A stretch of 64,000 bases of DNA, taken from positions 806,001 through 870,000 of the forward strand of contig CBDANW010000002.1 in the NCBI GenBank assembly GCA_965197825.1, given 5' to 3'. This DNA is from CBDANW01 sp965197825 (GTDB lineage: Bacteria > Acidobacteriota > Vicinamibacteria > Marinacidobacterales > DATDRI01). Shown piece by piece: positions 9,568 through 18,659 of this stretch (within the stretch, counting starts at the first letter, position 1; each line of letters begins with the position of its first letter). The position numbers and the translations under genes are program-made. The notes under the pieces were generated by a model. That model ran no database searches, was not told the DNA's origin, and was given only the letters and a program-made list of their open reading frames with translations.

Positions 9568-10458
9568 CTAGTCGCGTGGGGGTTCCATGCCCAAATCGGT
9601 GAGAAGGCGGCGGTTTTCCCGCCAGTGCTCGCGCACCTTCACATGAAGTCCGAGATAGACGTGGGCGTTCAGGAAGCTCTCGAGCTCTCGCCTGGCAGCC
9701 GTCCCAATCCTCTTCAGCATTCTGCCTTGACTTCCCACCAGGATGCCCTTCTGCGAGTCTCGTTCCACCAAGATCGAGGCTTCGATGCGGATCAGCTTCT
9801 CTTCGTCCTTCCAGGAATCGATCTGGACCGCCGTGGCATAGGGAACCTCTTCTCTTATGTGAAGGAGTATCTTCTCGCGGATGATTTCGGCGGCGAAGAA
9901 CCTCTCCGGCAGGTCGGTCAACGTGTCCTCTGGAAACAAGGGCGGAGCCTCCGGCAGGTAGTCTTCGAACAGCTCGACCAAGCGCGGAACGTTGTCGCCG
10001 GTTAGCGCAGAGATGGGAACGATCTCCGCGAACGCGTACAGCTTGCGATACTCCTCCATGAGGGGAAGAGCTTTCGGTTTGGGCACCCGGTCCATCTTGT
10101 TGATCATGAGAAACACGGGCACTTTAACTTTCTGCACCAGCTCCAACACGTACCGGTCACCACCCCCAAAGGGCTGAGTGATATCGACCATGAGGGCCAC
10201 CAGATCGACGCGGCGCAGGCTGGAGACGGCACTCTCTACCATGAGTCGATTCATCTGGTGCTGCGGCTTGTGAATCCCGGGCGTATCGAAGAAAACGATC
10301 TGAGCGCGCCGGGTATTGGCGACGGCTAGTATGCGGTTGCGGGTGGTCTGAGGTTTGGGGGTGACGATCGCAACTTTCTGACCCACCACGTGATTGATGA
10401 GCGTCGACTTACCCACGTTGGGCCGGCCGATGACGCTAACGAAGCCACTATGTGCCAA
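9568..10458 (-). CDS. era: GTPase Era
   Basis: Essential ribosome-assembly GTPase that binds the 3' end of 16S rRNA. The 296-residue product has a G1 loop GRPNVGKS (about 11-18), G2 around TTRNRI, G3 DTPG, G4 NKMD and a C-terminal KH domain (about 205-290, with GSQGRMLKRIGTAARRELE). It lies 9 bp downstream of the corC-like gene, in the usual ybeY-corC-era order. Length and motifs are complete. The stop is TAG, which shows that TAG is an ordinary terminator in this genome. Confidence 0.97.
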   Translation of the reverse strand: MAHSGFVSVIGRPNVGKSTLINHVVGQKVAIVTPKPQTTRNRILAVANTRRAQIVFFDTPGIHKPQHQMNRLMVESAVSSLRRVDLVALMVDITQPFGGGDRYVLELVQKVKVPVFLMINKMDRVPKPKALPLMEEYRKLYAFAEIVPISALTGDNVPRLVELFEDYLPEAPPLFPEDTLTDLPERFFAAEIIREKILLHIREEVPYATAVQIDSWKDEEKLIRIEASILVERDSQKGILVGSQGRMLKRIGTAARRELESFLNAHVYLGLHVKVREHWRENRRLLTDLGMEPPRD

Positions 10459-10467
10459 CGACGGCTC

Positions 10468-11709
10468 TCAAGCGGTTCCTTGCTTGGGAAGCCGGAAACG
10501 CACCTTGTTGATTCGATGACCTTCCGCGTCGACAATCTCGATCGTCATTCCCTGGTAGACGACGGACTCACCCACCTGTGGCACTCGACCGAGCTCGGCG
10601 AGCACGAGTCCAGACACGGTATCGTAGCCTTTGCCGTTGACGTCCAGACCGAGCTTTTCCTTCAGAACATCGGTGTCCGCGCGACCACTCACCAGGAAGG
10701 TGTTGTCGCTTTCGCGCACGACCTCCTCCGCAGTATCCTCGTCGAACTCGTCGTGAATCTCTCCGACGATCTCCTCCAGGATGTCTTCGACGGTCAAGAG
10801 ACCCGAAGTACCTCCGTACTCGTCGACGACGACGGCAACTGTGGAACGGGTGTGCTGGAACTCTCGCAGTAGATCGGAGACCTTCTTGGTCTCCGGCACG
10901 AACTGAACGGGGCGGATGAGTAACTCGATCGACTCCTCCGAGCTCCGATCGTAGGCCAGCAAGTCGATGGCGTAGACCAAGCCGACGATCTGATCCAGAT
11001 TCTCTTCGAAAACCGGGACGCGCGAGTACTTTTCGTCGATGAAGAGCTGGCGCAACTCCGCCAAGGTCGCGTCTCGGCGGACGGCGACCATCTCCGGCCT
11101 GGGCGTCATGATCTCCCGAACAACCTTGTCGCCCAGATCCACGATCGACTGGACCATGCGGCCCTCGTCACCTTCCAGTATCCCCTCTTCTTCCCCGGTC
11201 TCGATGAAGGCCTGAACCTCCTCCTCGCTGTGCCCCTCGTCTTCTTCCCCCACGTTCTCTCGACCGACGAAGGCGTGGAGGAAACGAGAAAGTGGTCTAC
11301 TGAAGGGCCAAATGACTCGCGAATAGACTCGATAGGCGGGAAGGAAAGCCAGTAGGACTCGCTCCGGGCTCTTCCGCGCGACGATGCTTGGAAGCGCCTC
11401 GCGAAAAATCACGTAGGCGAGCAGGATCGTCAGAAAAGTGACGAGGAGGGCTCGAGGCATATCGAGACTAATGTATAGCTGCGTGAGAAGTACAGTGACG
11501 GCGATGAGGGCGCACTGAATCCCGATGCGCAGCGGAAGCAGCAGGCTCGAGGGATCTTCGAGGCTATGGCTCAGGAACTCTGTTTTCCAGTTCTCCTCGC
11601 TATAGTTCCGCATGGCGATCTTGCTAAAGTAATGAAACGCCACGTCGATCGTGGAGAGGAATAAGGTCAGAGCCAAGAGACACGAAATCCCGATGAGGAT
11701 GAGCGTCAT
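10468..11709 (-). CDS. CNNM/CorC-HlyC family membrane protein with CBS pair
   Basis: Probable inner-membrane transport or transport-regulating protein of the HlyC/CorC (CNNM-like) family, linked to Mg2+/Co2+ handling. In the 413 residues there is an N-terminal DUF21-type membrane region (hydrophobic runs about 1-20, 60-80 and 90-110). A linker with VREIMTPRPEMVAV follows, then two CBS domains (about 200-320, including TVAVVVDEYGGTSGLLTVEDILEEIVGEI) and a C-terminal CorC_HlyC domain (about 330-410). It sits between ybeY (5 bp) and era (9 bp). The first hydrophobic segment is less charged-bounded than usual, but the protein looks complete. Confidence 0.9.
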   Translation of the reverse strand: MTLILIGISCLLALTLFLSTIDVAFHYFSKIAMRNYSEENWKTEFLSHSLEDPSSLLLPLRIGIQCALIAVTVLLTQLYISLDMPRALLVTFLTILLAYVIFREALPSIVARKSPERVLLAFLPAYRVYSRVIWPFSRPLSRFLHAFVGRENVGEEDEGHSEEEVQAFIETGEEEGILEGDEGRMVQSIVDLGDKVVREIMTPRPEMVAVRRDATLAELRQLFIDEKYSRVPVFEENLDQIVGLVYAIDLLAYDRSSEESIELLIRPVQFVPETKKVSDLLREFQHTRSTVAVVVDEYGGTSGLLTVEDILEEIVGEIHDEFDEDTAEEVVRESDNTFLVSGRADTDVLKEKLGLDVNGKGYDTVSGLVLAELGRVPQVGESVVYQGMTIEIVDAEGHRINKVRFRLPKQGTA

Positions 11710-11714
11710 GGCTT

Positions 11715-12221
11715 CTAGCGCGCTCCCTGACCACGGGTAATCCGGAACTTGCGTCGCAGTCGGTACTCGATCCGCCGCATCTCTCCATTGTCGGTCTCGT
11801 GATCGTGCCCCAACAAGTGCAGCAGCCCGTGGAGGGCCAGGACACGGAGCTCCCTTGGAAGCGTCGAGCCTCTCCGCCGCGCCTGGCGGCGTGCGGTGTC
11901 CACGGAGATGACGATGTCGCCCAAGTAGTCGGTATCCTCGTTTTCGTTAGGGAAGTCTCCGTTGTGAGCGGGAAAGGACAACACGTCGGTGCCGCAGTCG
12001 AACCCCCGGAACCTGCGGTTGAGGGTTCTCATGCGCTCGTCTCCCACCAACACCAGCGTCGCGGAGGTCCCTTCCAGAGCGAGCTCATCCGCCAAACGGC
12101 GAAGGAAGAGCCGAAAAGAACGACATTGGATCTTGACGCTTCGTTGAAGATTCTTGAGGAGCAGCTCGGACGATGCAGAGCGGCTTCGAGCTCCCGAGTC
12201 CGATTCTCCCACCAAGGTCAT
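11715..12221 (-). CDS. ybeY: rRNA maturation endonuclease YbeY
   Basis: Metal-dependent endoribonuclease for 16S rRNA 3' processing and ribosome quality control. The product has 168 residues. The zinc-binding signature LHGLLHLLGHDHETD (H-x3-H-x5-H type) is near residues 128-142, and GTDVLSFPA lies upstream. The N-terminal ~20 residues are poorly conserved. The start overlaps the pgpH stop by 4 bp (ATGA), showing coupling in the phoH-pgpH-ybeY-corC-era operon. The stop codon is TAG. Confidence 0.95.
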   Translation of the reverse strand: MTLVGESDSGARSRSASSELLLKNLQRSVKIQCRSFRLFLRRLADELALEGTSATLVLVGDERMRTLNRRFRGFDCGTDVLSFPAHNGDFPNENEDTDYLGDIVISVDTARRQARRRGSTLPRELRVLALHGLLHLLGHDHETDNGEMRRIEYRLRRKFRITRGQGAR

Positions 12222-14548
12222 CGGCTATCTTGGACCACCACGGGCTTGACGCTCTTCTCGAAGTCGAAGCCCGGGTAGTTCACGCGATGGTGGTAGATGC
12301 CCATGAGCACCCTCAAGAAGGCCTGGGATATCTTCTCCAAATCCCGCAGGGTTAAATCACACTCATCGAGCTGTCCATCGAGGAAGATGTAGTCGATGAT
12401 TTGGCGGATGACACCCTTCAACCGCGCCGGACTCGGATCTTCGAGCGTACGCGAAGCCGCCTCCGTCGCGTCCGCGATCATAATGATGCCCGCTTCCTTC
12501 GTCTGAGGCTTGGGCCCGGGATAGCGAAACTCTGCCTCTCCCACTCCACCCAGAGCCGGATCATGGCTTTCCTTCGCTTTCTCGTAGAAGTATGTAATCA
12601 GCTTCGTACCGTGGTGTTGTGGAATGATGGCGACGATCTCCGGCGGAAGGTTCATCTCCTTCGCCATCTCGATGCCTTCTTTCACGTGGCTCGCGATGAT
12701 GAGAGCGCTCATTTGAGGAGACAGTTTGTCGTGCCGGTTCGCGCCCCCGTACTGATTCTCTACGAAATAGTCCACCTTCTTCAGTTTTCCAATGTCATGG
12801 TAGAGCGCCGCGGTACGACAAAAAATAGCGTTGGCGCCAATGGTCTCCGCTGCCGCTTCCGCGAGCGATCCGACGACGACGCTATGATGGTAGGTTCCCG
12901 GAGCCTCCAGCGCGAGGGCTCTCAACATGGGAATGTTGTTGTTGGACAACTCGAGAAGCTTGATGTCCGTGGTCCGATCGAAGAGTGACTCCAGCGCCGG
13001 CAAGAAAAAAGAAACCACGAACGACACTCCCACTCCACCGACGAAAGCGCACGCGAGATCGAATCCAAACGTGCTGAAAGGAGTGTAACGTCCCCCGAGA
13101 AGATTGATGGCCAGCACCACGACGAGGTTGACGCCCCCGATGAACACCCCGGTCTTCATGAGGGCACTTCGTTGCTTGTACTGAGACATCCCCAGGATCG
13201 CGCCCAAGCAGGACAGAAGACTGAAAACCGCTAGCTGCAGATTCCCGGTCATCAGCCCGTGTGCTAGAGAAAAGACCACCGACGCGACAAGGGCCGTTTG
13301 AGCGTTCTCGAGAAGGGACACCAGTACCGCCACCACCGCGAGAGGCACCAGGTACTGATAGGACGCGATGTTGTTGAAAGGAGGCTGTACGATCTCCTCA
13401 CCGACCGCACTGGCCACGAAGAAAATCACTCGTGCCAGCGCAAGTTGCACCACGACGATCAAGCCAACCATCGCGAAGCTTCGGCGCTTCCAGCCAATGG
13501 AAGGCCGTGCCGGGCTTATGAGCTGCCACAGACCGAAGAAGAGCAGCGAGGAGAAAATAAACGCCCCCAGCCCACCGGCCAAGCTCCACCCGCCCTCGCC
13601 TTGAGAGAGAATCTCTAGCTGGCGCAGCACCGTCTCATCGACCTCGTCGCCCGCCCGTACGATTACCTTCCCCTTCCGAATCTGGAAATAGACCGGATCG
13701 ACCCTCTCCCGCGCCTCTTGTTGAAGCCGCTGGGTCTCGGCGAAATTGAAGGTCAATGTTGGCTCGATGAACGAGGCACCGAGCTCAGCCACTTTTCTAC
13801 GAACCGCGGGCTCGAGGTCGGTCAACAGCGCCGCTCGTTCTTCGAGCTCACGCCTCGCCTGCTCCACGGTAAAGATGCGCGAAAAATCCCGTACCAGCGC
13901 CTCGGAGTCCGAGATCGCGTCACGGCGCATGATTGGTCGACCAGCTGCAAGAAGCCTTTCCTTGTTGTCGACGATCTCACGTTGCAGCATGTTCGTGACG
14001 ACGTGGGTGAGAGCCTCTTCGATCGCGCTGTCGAACTCTCCCTCCACTAGAAAGGCGAAATCCGCCTCGGTCAGGGGTGCTTCGAGGGCGGCGCGAACCT
14101 GACTGAACAATTCGGCGCGTGCGGCCACGTCGGCGGGGCCGCTGTCCTCGAGCCATTGACGGCCTTGCGCGAAGCCCGCGGCGATGCGCGTGCGGGCCGA
14201 AAGAGCGGCACGGTTGTTGAAATCGTGCACCTCAGGCAGCTGAGCTTCGGCCTCGTCACGGTGAGCGCGGGTGGTTACTTCGTCTTCGTAGCTGAAATCG
14301 TAGGGTGCTCTCAGGTCCACCGGAGCGATCGACCCGAGCTCGTAGCGAGGCGGTTGGAAAGTGAAGCCAGGAGCGATGAGGACGGTCAGCACCAGGGCGA
14401 AAACGATCCCCCACGGTAACAGGGAGGCAAAGATCAGCTCCAGGAGCTCGCGGCGGCGGGAGCCCCAGCCACGCTGCCGACGACCGACATCCTTGCTGGC
14501 AGCGGCCCGCGAGCCATTGCCACCGCTCTTGTTGGGCTTGTCGGACAA
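12218..14548 (-). CDS. pgpH: 7TM-HD cyclic-di-AMP phosphodiesterase, PgpH type
   Basis: Membrane HD-domain phosphodiesterase; the PgpH family hydrolyses c-di-AMP. The 776-residue product has one N-terminal transmembrane helix (about 35-58), a large extracytoplasmic 7TMR-HDED domain (about 60-310) and a block of about seven membrane helices (about 325-520). The cytoplasmic HD domain has TYHHSVVVG, AALYHDIGKL and the downstream PQHHGT motif. The start is a TTG immediately after the phoH stop, tight but plausible for coupled genes; a later start would still retain all domains. No c-di-AMP cyclase gene is in the window. Confidence 0.92.
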   Translation of the reverse strand: MSDKPNKSGGNGSRAAASKDVGRRQRGWGSRRRELLELIFASLLPWGIVFALVLTVLIAPGFTFQPPRYELGSIAPVDLRAPYDFSYEDEVTTRAHRDEAEAQLPEVHDFNNRAALSARTRIAAGFAQGRQWLEDSGPADVAARAELFSQVRAALEAPLTEADFAFLVEGEFDSAIEEALTHVVTNMLQREIVDNKERLLAAGRPIMRRDAISDSEALVRDFSRIFTVEQARRELEERAALLTDLEPAVRRKVAELGASFIEPTLTFNFAETQRLQQEARERVDPVYFQIRKGKVIVRAGDEVDETVLRQLEILSQGEGGWSLAGGLGAFIFSSLLFFGLWQLISPARPSIGWKRRSFAMVGLIVVVQLALARVIFFVASAVGEEIVQPPFNNIASYQYLVPLAVVAVLVSLLENAQTALVASVVFSLAHGLMTGNLQLAVFSLLSCLGAILGMSQYKQRSALMKTGVFIGGVNLVVVLAINLLGGRYTPFSTFGFDLACAFVGGVGVSFVVSFFLPALESLFDRTTDIKLLELSNNNIPMLRALALEAPGTYHHSVVVGSLAEAAAETIGANAIFCRTAALYHDIGKLKKVDYFVENQYGGANRHDKLSPQMSALIIASHVKEGIEMAKEMNLPPEIVAIIPQHHGTKLITYFYEKAKESHDPALGGVGEAEFRYPGPKPQTKEAGIIMIADATEAASRTLEDPSPARLKGVIRQIIDYIFLDGQLDECDLTLRDLEKISQAFLRVLMGIYHHRVNYPGFDFEKSVKPVVVQDSR

Positions 14549-15544
14549 CTAGGCGTGCCCTTTCGTCCGACCCGGCTCGCCCGCAGACGCCGCAGCCGGA
14601 GCTCTGCCGTTCGAATGGCGCTCGTACGCGAGGATGATGGACTGAACGAGACGGTGACGAATGACGTCATTCTCGTCGAAATAAGCGAACACGATGCCTT
14701 TGATATCTGATACGACGTCGATGGACTCCACCAGGCCACTCTTACCAGGCGGCAAATCGATCTGCGTGATGTCTCCGGTCACGACGGTCTTCGAACCGAA
14801 ACCGATTCGTGTCAGGAACATCTTCATCTGCTCCGACGTCGTGTTTTGTGCTTCATCCAGAATAATGAACGAGTCGTTCAAGGTGCGGCCGCGCATGAAC
14901 GCTATGGGTGCGATTTCGATAGAACCCCGCTCGAGGAGACGCACGACTCGCTCCGCATCCATTAGGTCGTAGAGGGCGTCGTACAAGGGCCGTAAGTACG
15001 GATTGATCTTCTCCTGAAGATCGCCGGGTAGGAAGCCCAGTCTTTCTCCGGCCTCGACCGCCGGACGAGCAAGGATGATGCGGTTGACGCGCTTCTGATT
15101 GAAAGCGGCCACCGCCTTGGCCACCGCCAAATACGTCTTGCCGGTACCCGCCGGCCCAATGCCCATGACGATGTCGTTCGACTCGATGGCCTGCATGTAG
15201 CGGAGCTGGTTCGCGCTCCTCGGCACCACCGTCTTCTTGGTGGAGGGAGGGTTGATGCTCGCGCCGAAGAACTCCCGCAGCGAAACGTCCGGATCTTGTT
15301 TGATGAGTCTGAGCGCGATTCGCAGATCGCCCGACGCGACCTTGTGACCTTCGTCGATGAGATCGGAGAACTGTTTGAAAATGTTCTCGACGACCTCTAC
15401 TTGACCCGCTTCGCCTTCGACCTGAAGCTCATGTCCTCGTGTCACGATCTTGACCTTGAGAGCGCTCTCGATGGATTTCAGGTTCTCGTCCTGAATACCA
15501 AAGAGTGCCAGGGTTCCCTGCTCAGGGACCGTGATCTTCTTCAT
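14549..15544 (-). CDS. phoH: PhoH-like P-loop ATPase
   Basis: Cytoplasmic ATPase of the PhoH family, commonly linked to YbeY and RNA metabolism. The 331-residue product has an N-terminal KH-like segment (KKITVPEQGTLALFGIQDENL) and Walker A GPAGTGKTYLA (about 135-145). A conserved ARPAVEAGERLGFLPGD block, Walker B FIILDEAQN and the sensor motif VVTGDITQIDLP follow. It is the first gene of the five-gene operon ending at era; its stop abuts the pgpH start. The C-terminal tail (ERHSNGRAPAAASAG) is low complexity. Confidence 0.95.
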   Translation of the reverse strand: MKKITVPEQGTLALFGIQDENLKSIESALKVKIVTRGHELQVEGEAGQVEVVENIFKQFSDLIDEGHKVASGDLRIALRLIKQDPDVSLREFFGASINPPSTKKTVVPRSANQLRYMQAIESNDIVMGIGPAGTGKTYLAVAKAVAAFNQKRVNRIILARPAVEAGERLGFLPGDLQEKINPYLRPLYDALYDLMDAERVVRLLERGSIEIAPIAFMRGRTLNDSFIILDEAQNTTSEQMKMFLTRIGFGSKTVVTGDITQIDLPPGKSGLVESIDVVSDIKGIVFAYFDENDVIRHRLVQSIILAYERHSNGRAPAAASAGEPGRTKGHA

Positions 15545-15811
15545 CGATTTGGCTGGCGCTGTCTCCTTTAGAAGGGCCGTCTTGGGGAGGGTTGCCTCCT
15601 CGCGAGAGGCACCATCCTTCCTGGATCAGGGGGCCGGGAAGTACAAGGGATGGGACTCGTGGGAAGAAGGGGCAGGGACAGGCCCTGAAGCCCGAATCTG
15701 GTGAATCATGTCCTGTTCAGGATGCTAGCACGGGCCCGGAAACCCCGTCAAATACTCGATCCGACGCTACCTGGCGCCCTGCTGCGGCCACACCTGACCC
15801 CCTGATGTCTC
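15545..15811. promoter_or_regulatory. Divergent intergenic region between phoH and the LapA-domain gene
   Basis: 267 bp without a gene, separating divergently transcribed phoH and the LapA-domain gene. It must hold both promoters, but I cannot identify convincing -35/-10 pairs. A small inverted repeat (tgcctc at 15593-15598, gaggca at 15606-15611) lies in the phoH leader; it lacks a T run and is not a clear terminator. Confidence 0.4.
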
Positions 15812-16087
15812 GTGGTATATAAAAGGATGCTTGAGGTGACCGCATTGCCACAAAAGGGTGGGCTTTGGGCCTATGTGAAGTTGGCGGTTGGATTGGCGCT
15901 TATCGCCGCGGTCCTGATCTTTACCGCTCAGAACGCGGACATCGTCCGCGTCCACTTCCTGGGTTGGCTGCTGGAGCTATCCCTGGCGTTGCTAATGTTT
16001 CTCGTCCCGGCGGTGGGCATGCTCTCCGGCTATTTGATGGCCGGTTGGTTCCGCTGGAGAAGAAAGAGAAGGAGCGCGGCTTCCTAG
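15812..16087 (+). CDS. LapA-domain (DUF1049) small membrane protein
   Basis: Small inner-membrane protein. Of 91 residues, two hydrophobic helices (about 22-40 and 52-75) flank the motif TAQNADIVRVHFLGWLLELSLALL, the pattern of the LapA/DUF1049 domain linked to lipopolysaccharide assembly or envelope scaffolding. A basic tail (RWRRKRRS) follows. An ATG five codons inside (15827) is an equally good start. It stands alone next to the IS-B insertion 33 bp downstream and is the last intact host gene before the IS island. Confidence 0.75.
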   Translation: MVYKRMLEVTALPQKGGLWAYVKLAVGLALIAAVLIFTAQNADIVRVHFLGWLLELSLALLMFLVPAVGMLSGYLMAGWFRWRRKRRSAAS

Positions 16088-16120
16088 CGCCTGGAAGAGT
16101 GGAGGCCAGCCCCGGTCAAC

Positions 16121-17494
16121 GAGCTACCCTCAGAAGGTGTGGAAATAAAGTAAAGGCGGAGTATAACCTTCCGCGTCACGAAACACGGCGTGAAGGGGCC
16201 AACGGAAGGAGACACCGCCATGAAGGAAAAGACCACAGGACGACGGAGCTCGTCAAGGGTGGCTTGGGAGTCGCTGGAGAAGTGGGCGAGGCTTGAGATC
16301 CAGGATTGGGTGCAGGAGCTGATGGTAGCCGAAGTCACGGAGCTTCTCGGGCGTGAGAAATCGGAGAGACGGAAGCCCGTGGACACAACGGCGGGCTATC
16401 GAAATGGATACGGTAAGCCTCGGAAGCTGACGATGAGCGTGGGCACAGTGACGGTTCGCCGGCCGAGAGTACGGGACGTGGAGGAGAGGTTCGAAAGTCG
16501 AGTGCTTCCGCTGTTCAAGCGTCGGAGCGAAACGGTGAGCGAGTTGATTCCGGAGCTGTACCTGCATGGACTAGCTCACGGAGATTTCGATCTGTCGCTC
16601 CGCGGGCTTCTAGGGGAGGACGCTCCACTTTCTCCCAGCACGGTGTCGCGGCTGAAACAGAAATGGCAGGGAGAGTACGAGCAGTGGCTAGCTCGCCCAC
16701 TGGAAGAACTCGAGCTCGTGTACCTGTGGGTAGATGGCGTGTACGTGAAGGCCGGCCTTGAGAAGGACAAGGCGGCGGTGCTAGTTGCGGTTGGTGGCCT
16801 GTCCGACGGGACGAAAATCGTCCTGACGCTGGAGGCCGGGCATCGAGAATCCGAAGCGTCATGGTCGTCGCTGCTACGGAGACTGAAGAAGCGCGGTCTG
16901 AGATGTCCCCGTTTGGTGATCGGTGACGGTCATCTCGGCATCTGGGCCGCGACCCGAAACGTATTTCCAGAAGCTGAGGAACAGCGGTGCTGGAACCACC
17001 GAATCCTCAACGTACTGGACCGGATTCCGAAAAGGGACCAGGCGCAGGCCAAGCCGCTGTTGACGGCGATCCCCTACGCCACCAGCCTGCAGGAGTGCGA
17101 GACGAAGAAGGCCAAGTTCCAGGATTGGTGCTTGCGCAAGGGTCTTCCGGGGGCCGCGCACGTGCTCGACGAGGACTGGGAGCGGATGGTCAGCTTTTAT
17201 TCCTTTCCCAAGCCTCACTGGCAACACCTTCGCACGAGCAACGTCGTGGAGTCACCGTTCGCTGCACTGAGATTGAGAACGGATGCGGCCAAAAGGTTCA
17301 AGAAAGTCGAGTCCGCCACTGCGACAATCTTCAAACTGCTTCTGGTTGCGGAGAAGAATTTTCGCCGGCTCAACGCACCGGAGCTGATGCGAGAGGTTCA
17401 CCTGGGCGTTCGATTTGAAGATGGAGACAGGGTAACGGAGTCGTCGAAGGTTGCTGCTGCCTGAACTTTTTTACACACCTATTGACAAGAGCTC
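16121..17494 (+). mobile_element. IS256-family element IS-B, copy 1
   Basis: About 1,374 bp with related ends. The left end begins GAGCTACCCTCAGAAGGTGTG and the right end, read inward, begins GAGCTCTTGTCAATAGGTGTG. Comparison with IS-B copy 2 (36488-40536), which has an 8-bp target duplication, fixes the boundaries. Copy 1 has no matching flanks (cggtcaac left, cagccgga right), and its right flank is the 3' part of an exonuclease gene whose 5' part is missing. A deletion or recombination next to the element therefore followed insertion. Confidence 0.85.
16220..17464 (+). CDS. IS256-family transposase of IS-B
   Basis: Intact 414-residue DDE transposase, started at the ATG at 16220 (MKEKTTGRRSSS) behind an AAGGAGACACC ribosome site; an in-frame start 30 bp upstream is less likely. 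Family landmarks are TAGYRNGYGKPRKL, the PRVRDVEERFESRVLP block, LVYLWVDGVYVKAGLEKDK (first Asp), RLVIGDGHLGIW (second Asp), CWNHRILNVLD and the Glu in LRTSNVVESPFAALRLRT. The intact frame suggests possible activity. Copy 2 encodes nearly the same protein but is broken by two later insertions. Confidence 0.95.
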   Translation: MKEKTTGRRSSSRVAWESLEKWARLEIQDWVQELMVAEVTELLGREKSERRKPVDTTAGYRNGYGKPRKLTMSVGTVTVRRPRVRDVEERFESRVLPLFKRRSETVSELIPELYLHGLAHGDFDLSLRGLLGEDAPLSPSTVSRLKQKWQGEYEQWLARPLEELELVYLWVDGVYVKAGLEKDKAAVLVAVGGLSDGTKIVLTLEAGHRESEASWSSLLRRLKKRGLRCPRLVIGDGHLGIWAATRNVFPEAEEQRCWNHRILNVLDRIPKRDQAQAKPLLTAIPYATSLQECETKKAKFQDWCLRKGLPGAAHVLDEDWERMVSFYSFPKPHWQHLRTSNVVESPFAALRLRTDAAKRFKKVESATATIFKLLLVAEKNFRRLNAPELMREVHLGVRFEDGDRVTESSKVAAA

Positions 17495-17674
17495 CAGCCG
17501 GACCATTACACTTGGTGGCGGCAGTGGGGCGGCGCGCGCGAGCGGAACGTCGGGTGGCGGATCGACTACGTCCTCGCGTCGCCGAGCGCGATGGAACGAT
17601 TGAAGGACGCCTTCATCTGGCCCAACGAGCGGGGCTCCGACCACTGCCCAGTCGGTGTCGACATCGACCTCTAG
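17495..17674 (+). pseudogene. Exonuclease III C-terminal fragment
   Basis: Only the last 59 codons of an ExoIII/AP-endonuclease-like gene remain. The frame reads HYTWWRQWGGARERNVGWRIDYVLAS and ends GSDHCPVGVDIDL plus TAG. The GWRIDY and GSDHCPV blocks are the conserved catalytic C-terminus of the exonuclease III family. The frame runs straight into the end of IS-B with no start, so the 5' three-quarters were lost, probably by an IS-B-linked deletion. Confidence 0.88.
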
Positions 17675-18150
17675 GAAGGCAGTACGGAGAAGCGCGGTAG
17701 GGTCGAGGGCTGGCGCGGTGCTCCGTAGGCGCGGCCTATCTCGTTGTGTCCAAAAACACAAACGAACTCAAGATCGGCGCGCCGGGGCCGTTTCGATCGT
17801 CATCAACCCGTGGCGAGCCCCAGATCTGGGGGTCGGAGACGATGTCGGCGATTCGAGTTCCCCGTACGCGCAGGGAAAACACCGTCCAGCAAGGGGATGC
17901 CACGCTCCCGAGCGGAAACCTGGGTCCAGGCCCGGGCCGCACCTGGACCAGAACGTGCTAGCCCGCTGCGCCGCGGTAGCCCCGGCCTCGATTCTAGGTC
18001 CTCTAGAGACGAGAGCGGGAACCAACGACGAAATCATGCCGGCATGGTCCCGGCAGACCGGAGACTAATCAAGTTCGGTGCGCGCGGATGAATAAATAGA
18101 AGGCACAGCCGAGTTTTGGCACAGGACGGGATGTGTTTGCCGGATGGGCC
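17675..18150. other. Gene-free stretch of IS-end remnants
   Basis: No supportable gene. It contains an orphan IS end of the CGTCGTGTCC family near 17744-17800. At about 18005-18062, on the minus strand, is a stretch resembling the 5' part of the integrase-core element also seen at 21878-21950. Near 18058-18107 is a segment shared with 32125-32175. A copy of the tttggcacaggacggg end lies near 18110-18132. It reads as a pile-up of element ends. Confidence 0.55.
17744..17800 (+). repeat. Orphan IS end, CGTCGTGTCC family
   Basis: Begins tgtccaaaaacacaaacgaa and continues with a segment rich in ggcgcgccgggg. The same ~55-bp sequence, diverged by several bases, recurs at about 35046-35098 and reversed at about 32180-32233. 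Shorter versions are at 22156, 22283 and 33092. No transposase matching it is linked. Confidence 0.6.
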
Positions 18151-18240
18151 ATGATGCTTCTATTCGCCGCCGCGGTCGTGAGCGCGTGGTTGGGTGTGTT
18201 TTGGCTCGCCGTCAAGATTTGGCGCAACCTAACGAGATAG
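18151..18240 (+). pseudogene. Short membrane-helix ORF, probably a gene tail
   Basis: 29 codons (MMLLFAAAVVSAWLGVFW ...) encode one hydrophobic helix with a basic end and a TAG stop. The frame is open upstream only to an IS-end repeat ending near 18132. It is most likely the C-terminus of a membrane protein truncated by an element. Function not recognisable; could also be chance. Confidence 0.25.
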
Positions 18241-18297
18241 CTCCCCCCAGGGCGCACTCTTCAAAACAGAAAGGAAAGAATTATGACAGTTAAATGA

Positions 18298-18560
18298 CCC
18301 CCGGCAGAGCCGGGGGCTTATCTTTGTTAGCCCCTCAAAGGGGCAGGTTCATGAGCCGCCTGAAGGCGCTGAACCACTATTGGGCCTTCTTGGCCGACCA
18401 AACCAGATTCAGCTGCTCTAGGCGTTGATCCTCCTTTTCTTGGTGCCGGATGTATTCACGAACAACTTCTTCATCCAAACCTACCGTGGACACGAAGTAG
18501 CCCCTCGCCCAGAAACTCTCCCCCGTGAAGTTACGCTTGCGACGCCGCCAACCTCCTCTG
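18298..18560 (-). pseudogene. IS200-type TnpA remnant with end hairpin
   Basis: On the minus strand a frame ending at 18377 reads ... KRNFTGESFWARGYFVSTVG, then EYIRHQEKEDQRLEQLNLVW. This matches the C-terminal third of Y1 (HUH) transposases of IS200/IS605 elements. The N-terminal HUH half is missing beyond about 18560. Beyond the stop lies a strong palindrome (ccccggc/gccgggg, 18298-18316), the type of hairpin these elements use as an end recognition structure. It is a truncated, immobile remnant. Confidence 0.75.
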
Positions 18561-18659
18561 GGTGTCCGATCGTGTCCGAACGTGGGGCCTTCTAAGCCAG
18601 ACCGCGTGGCTGTTGACTTCAGGCGGAAATCGATATCCGCGGTAGCTCGGCGTGTCGCT

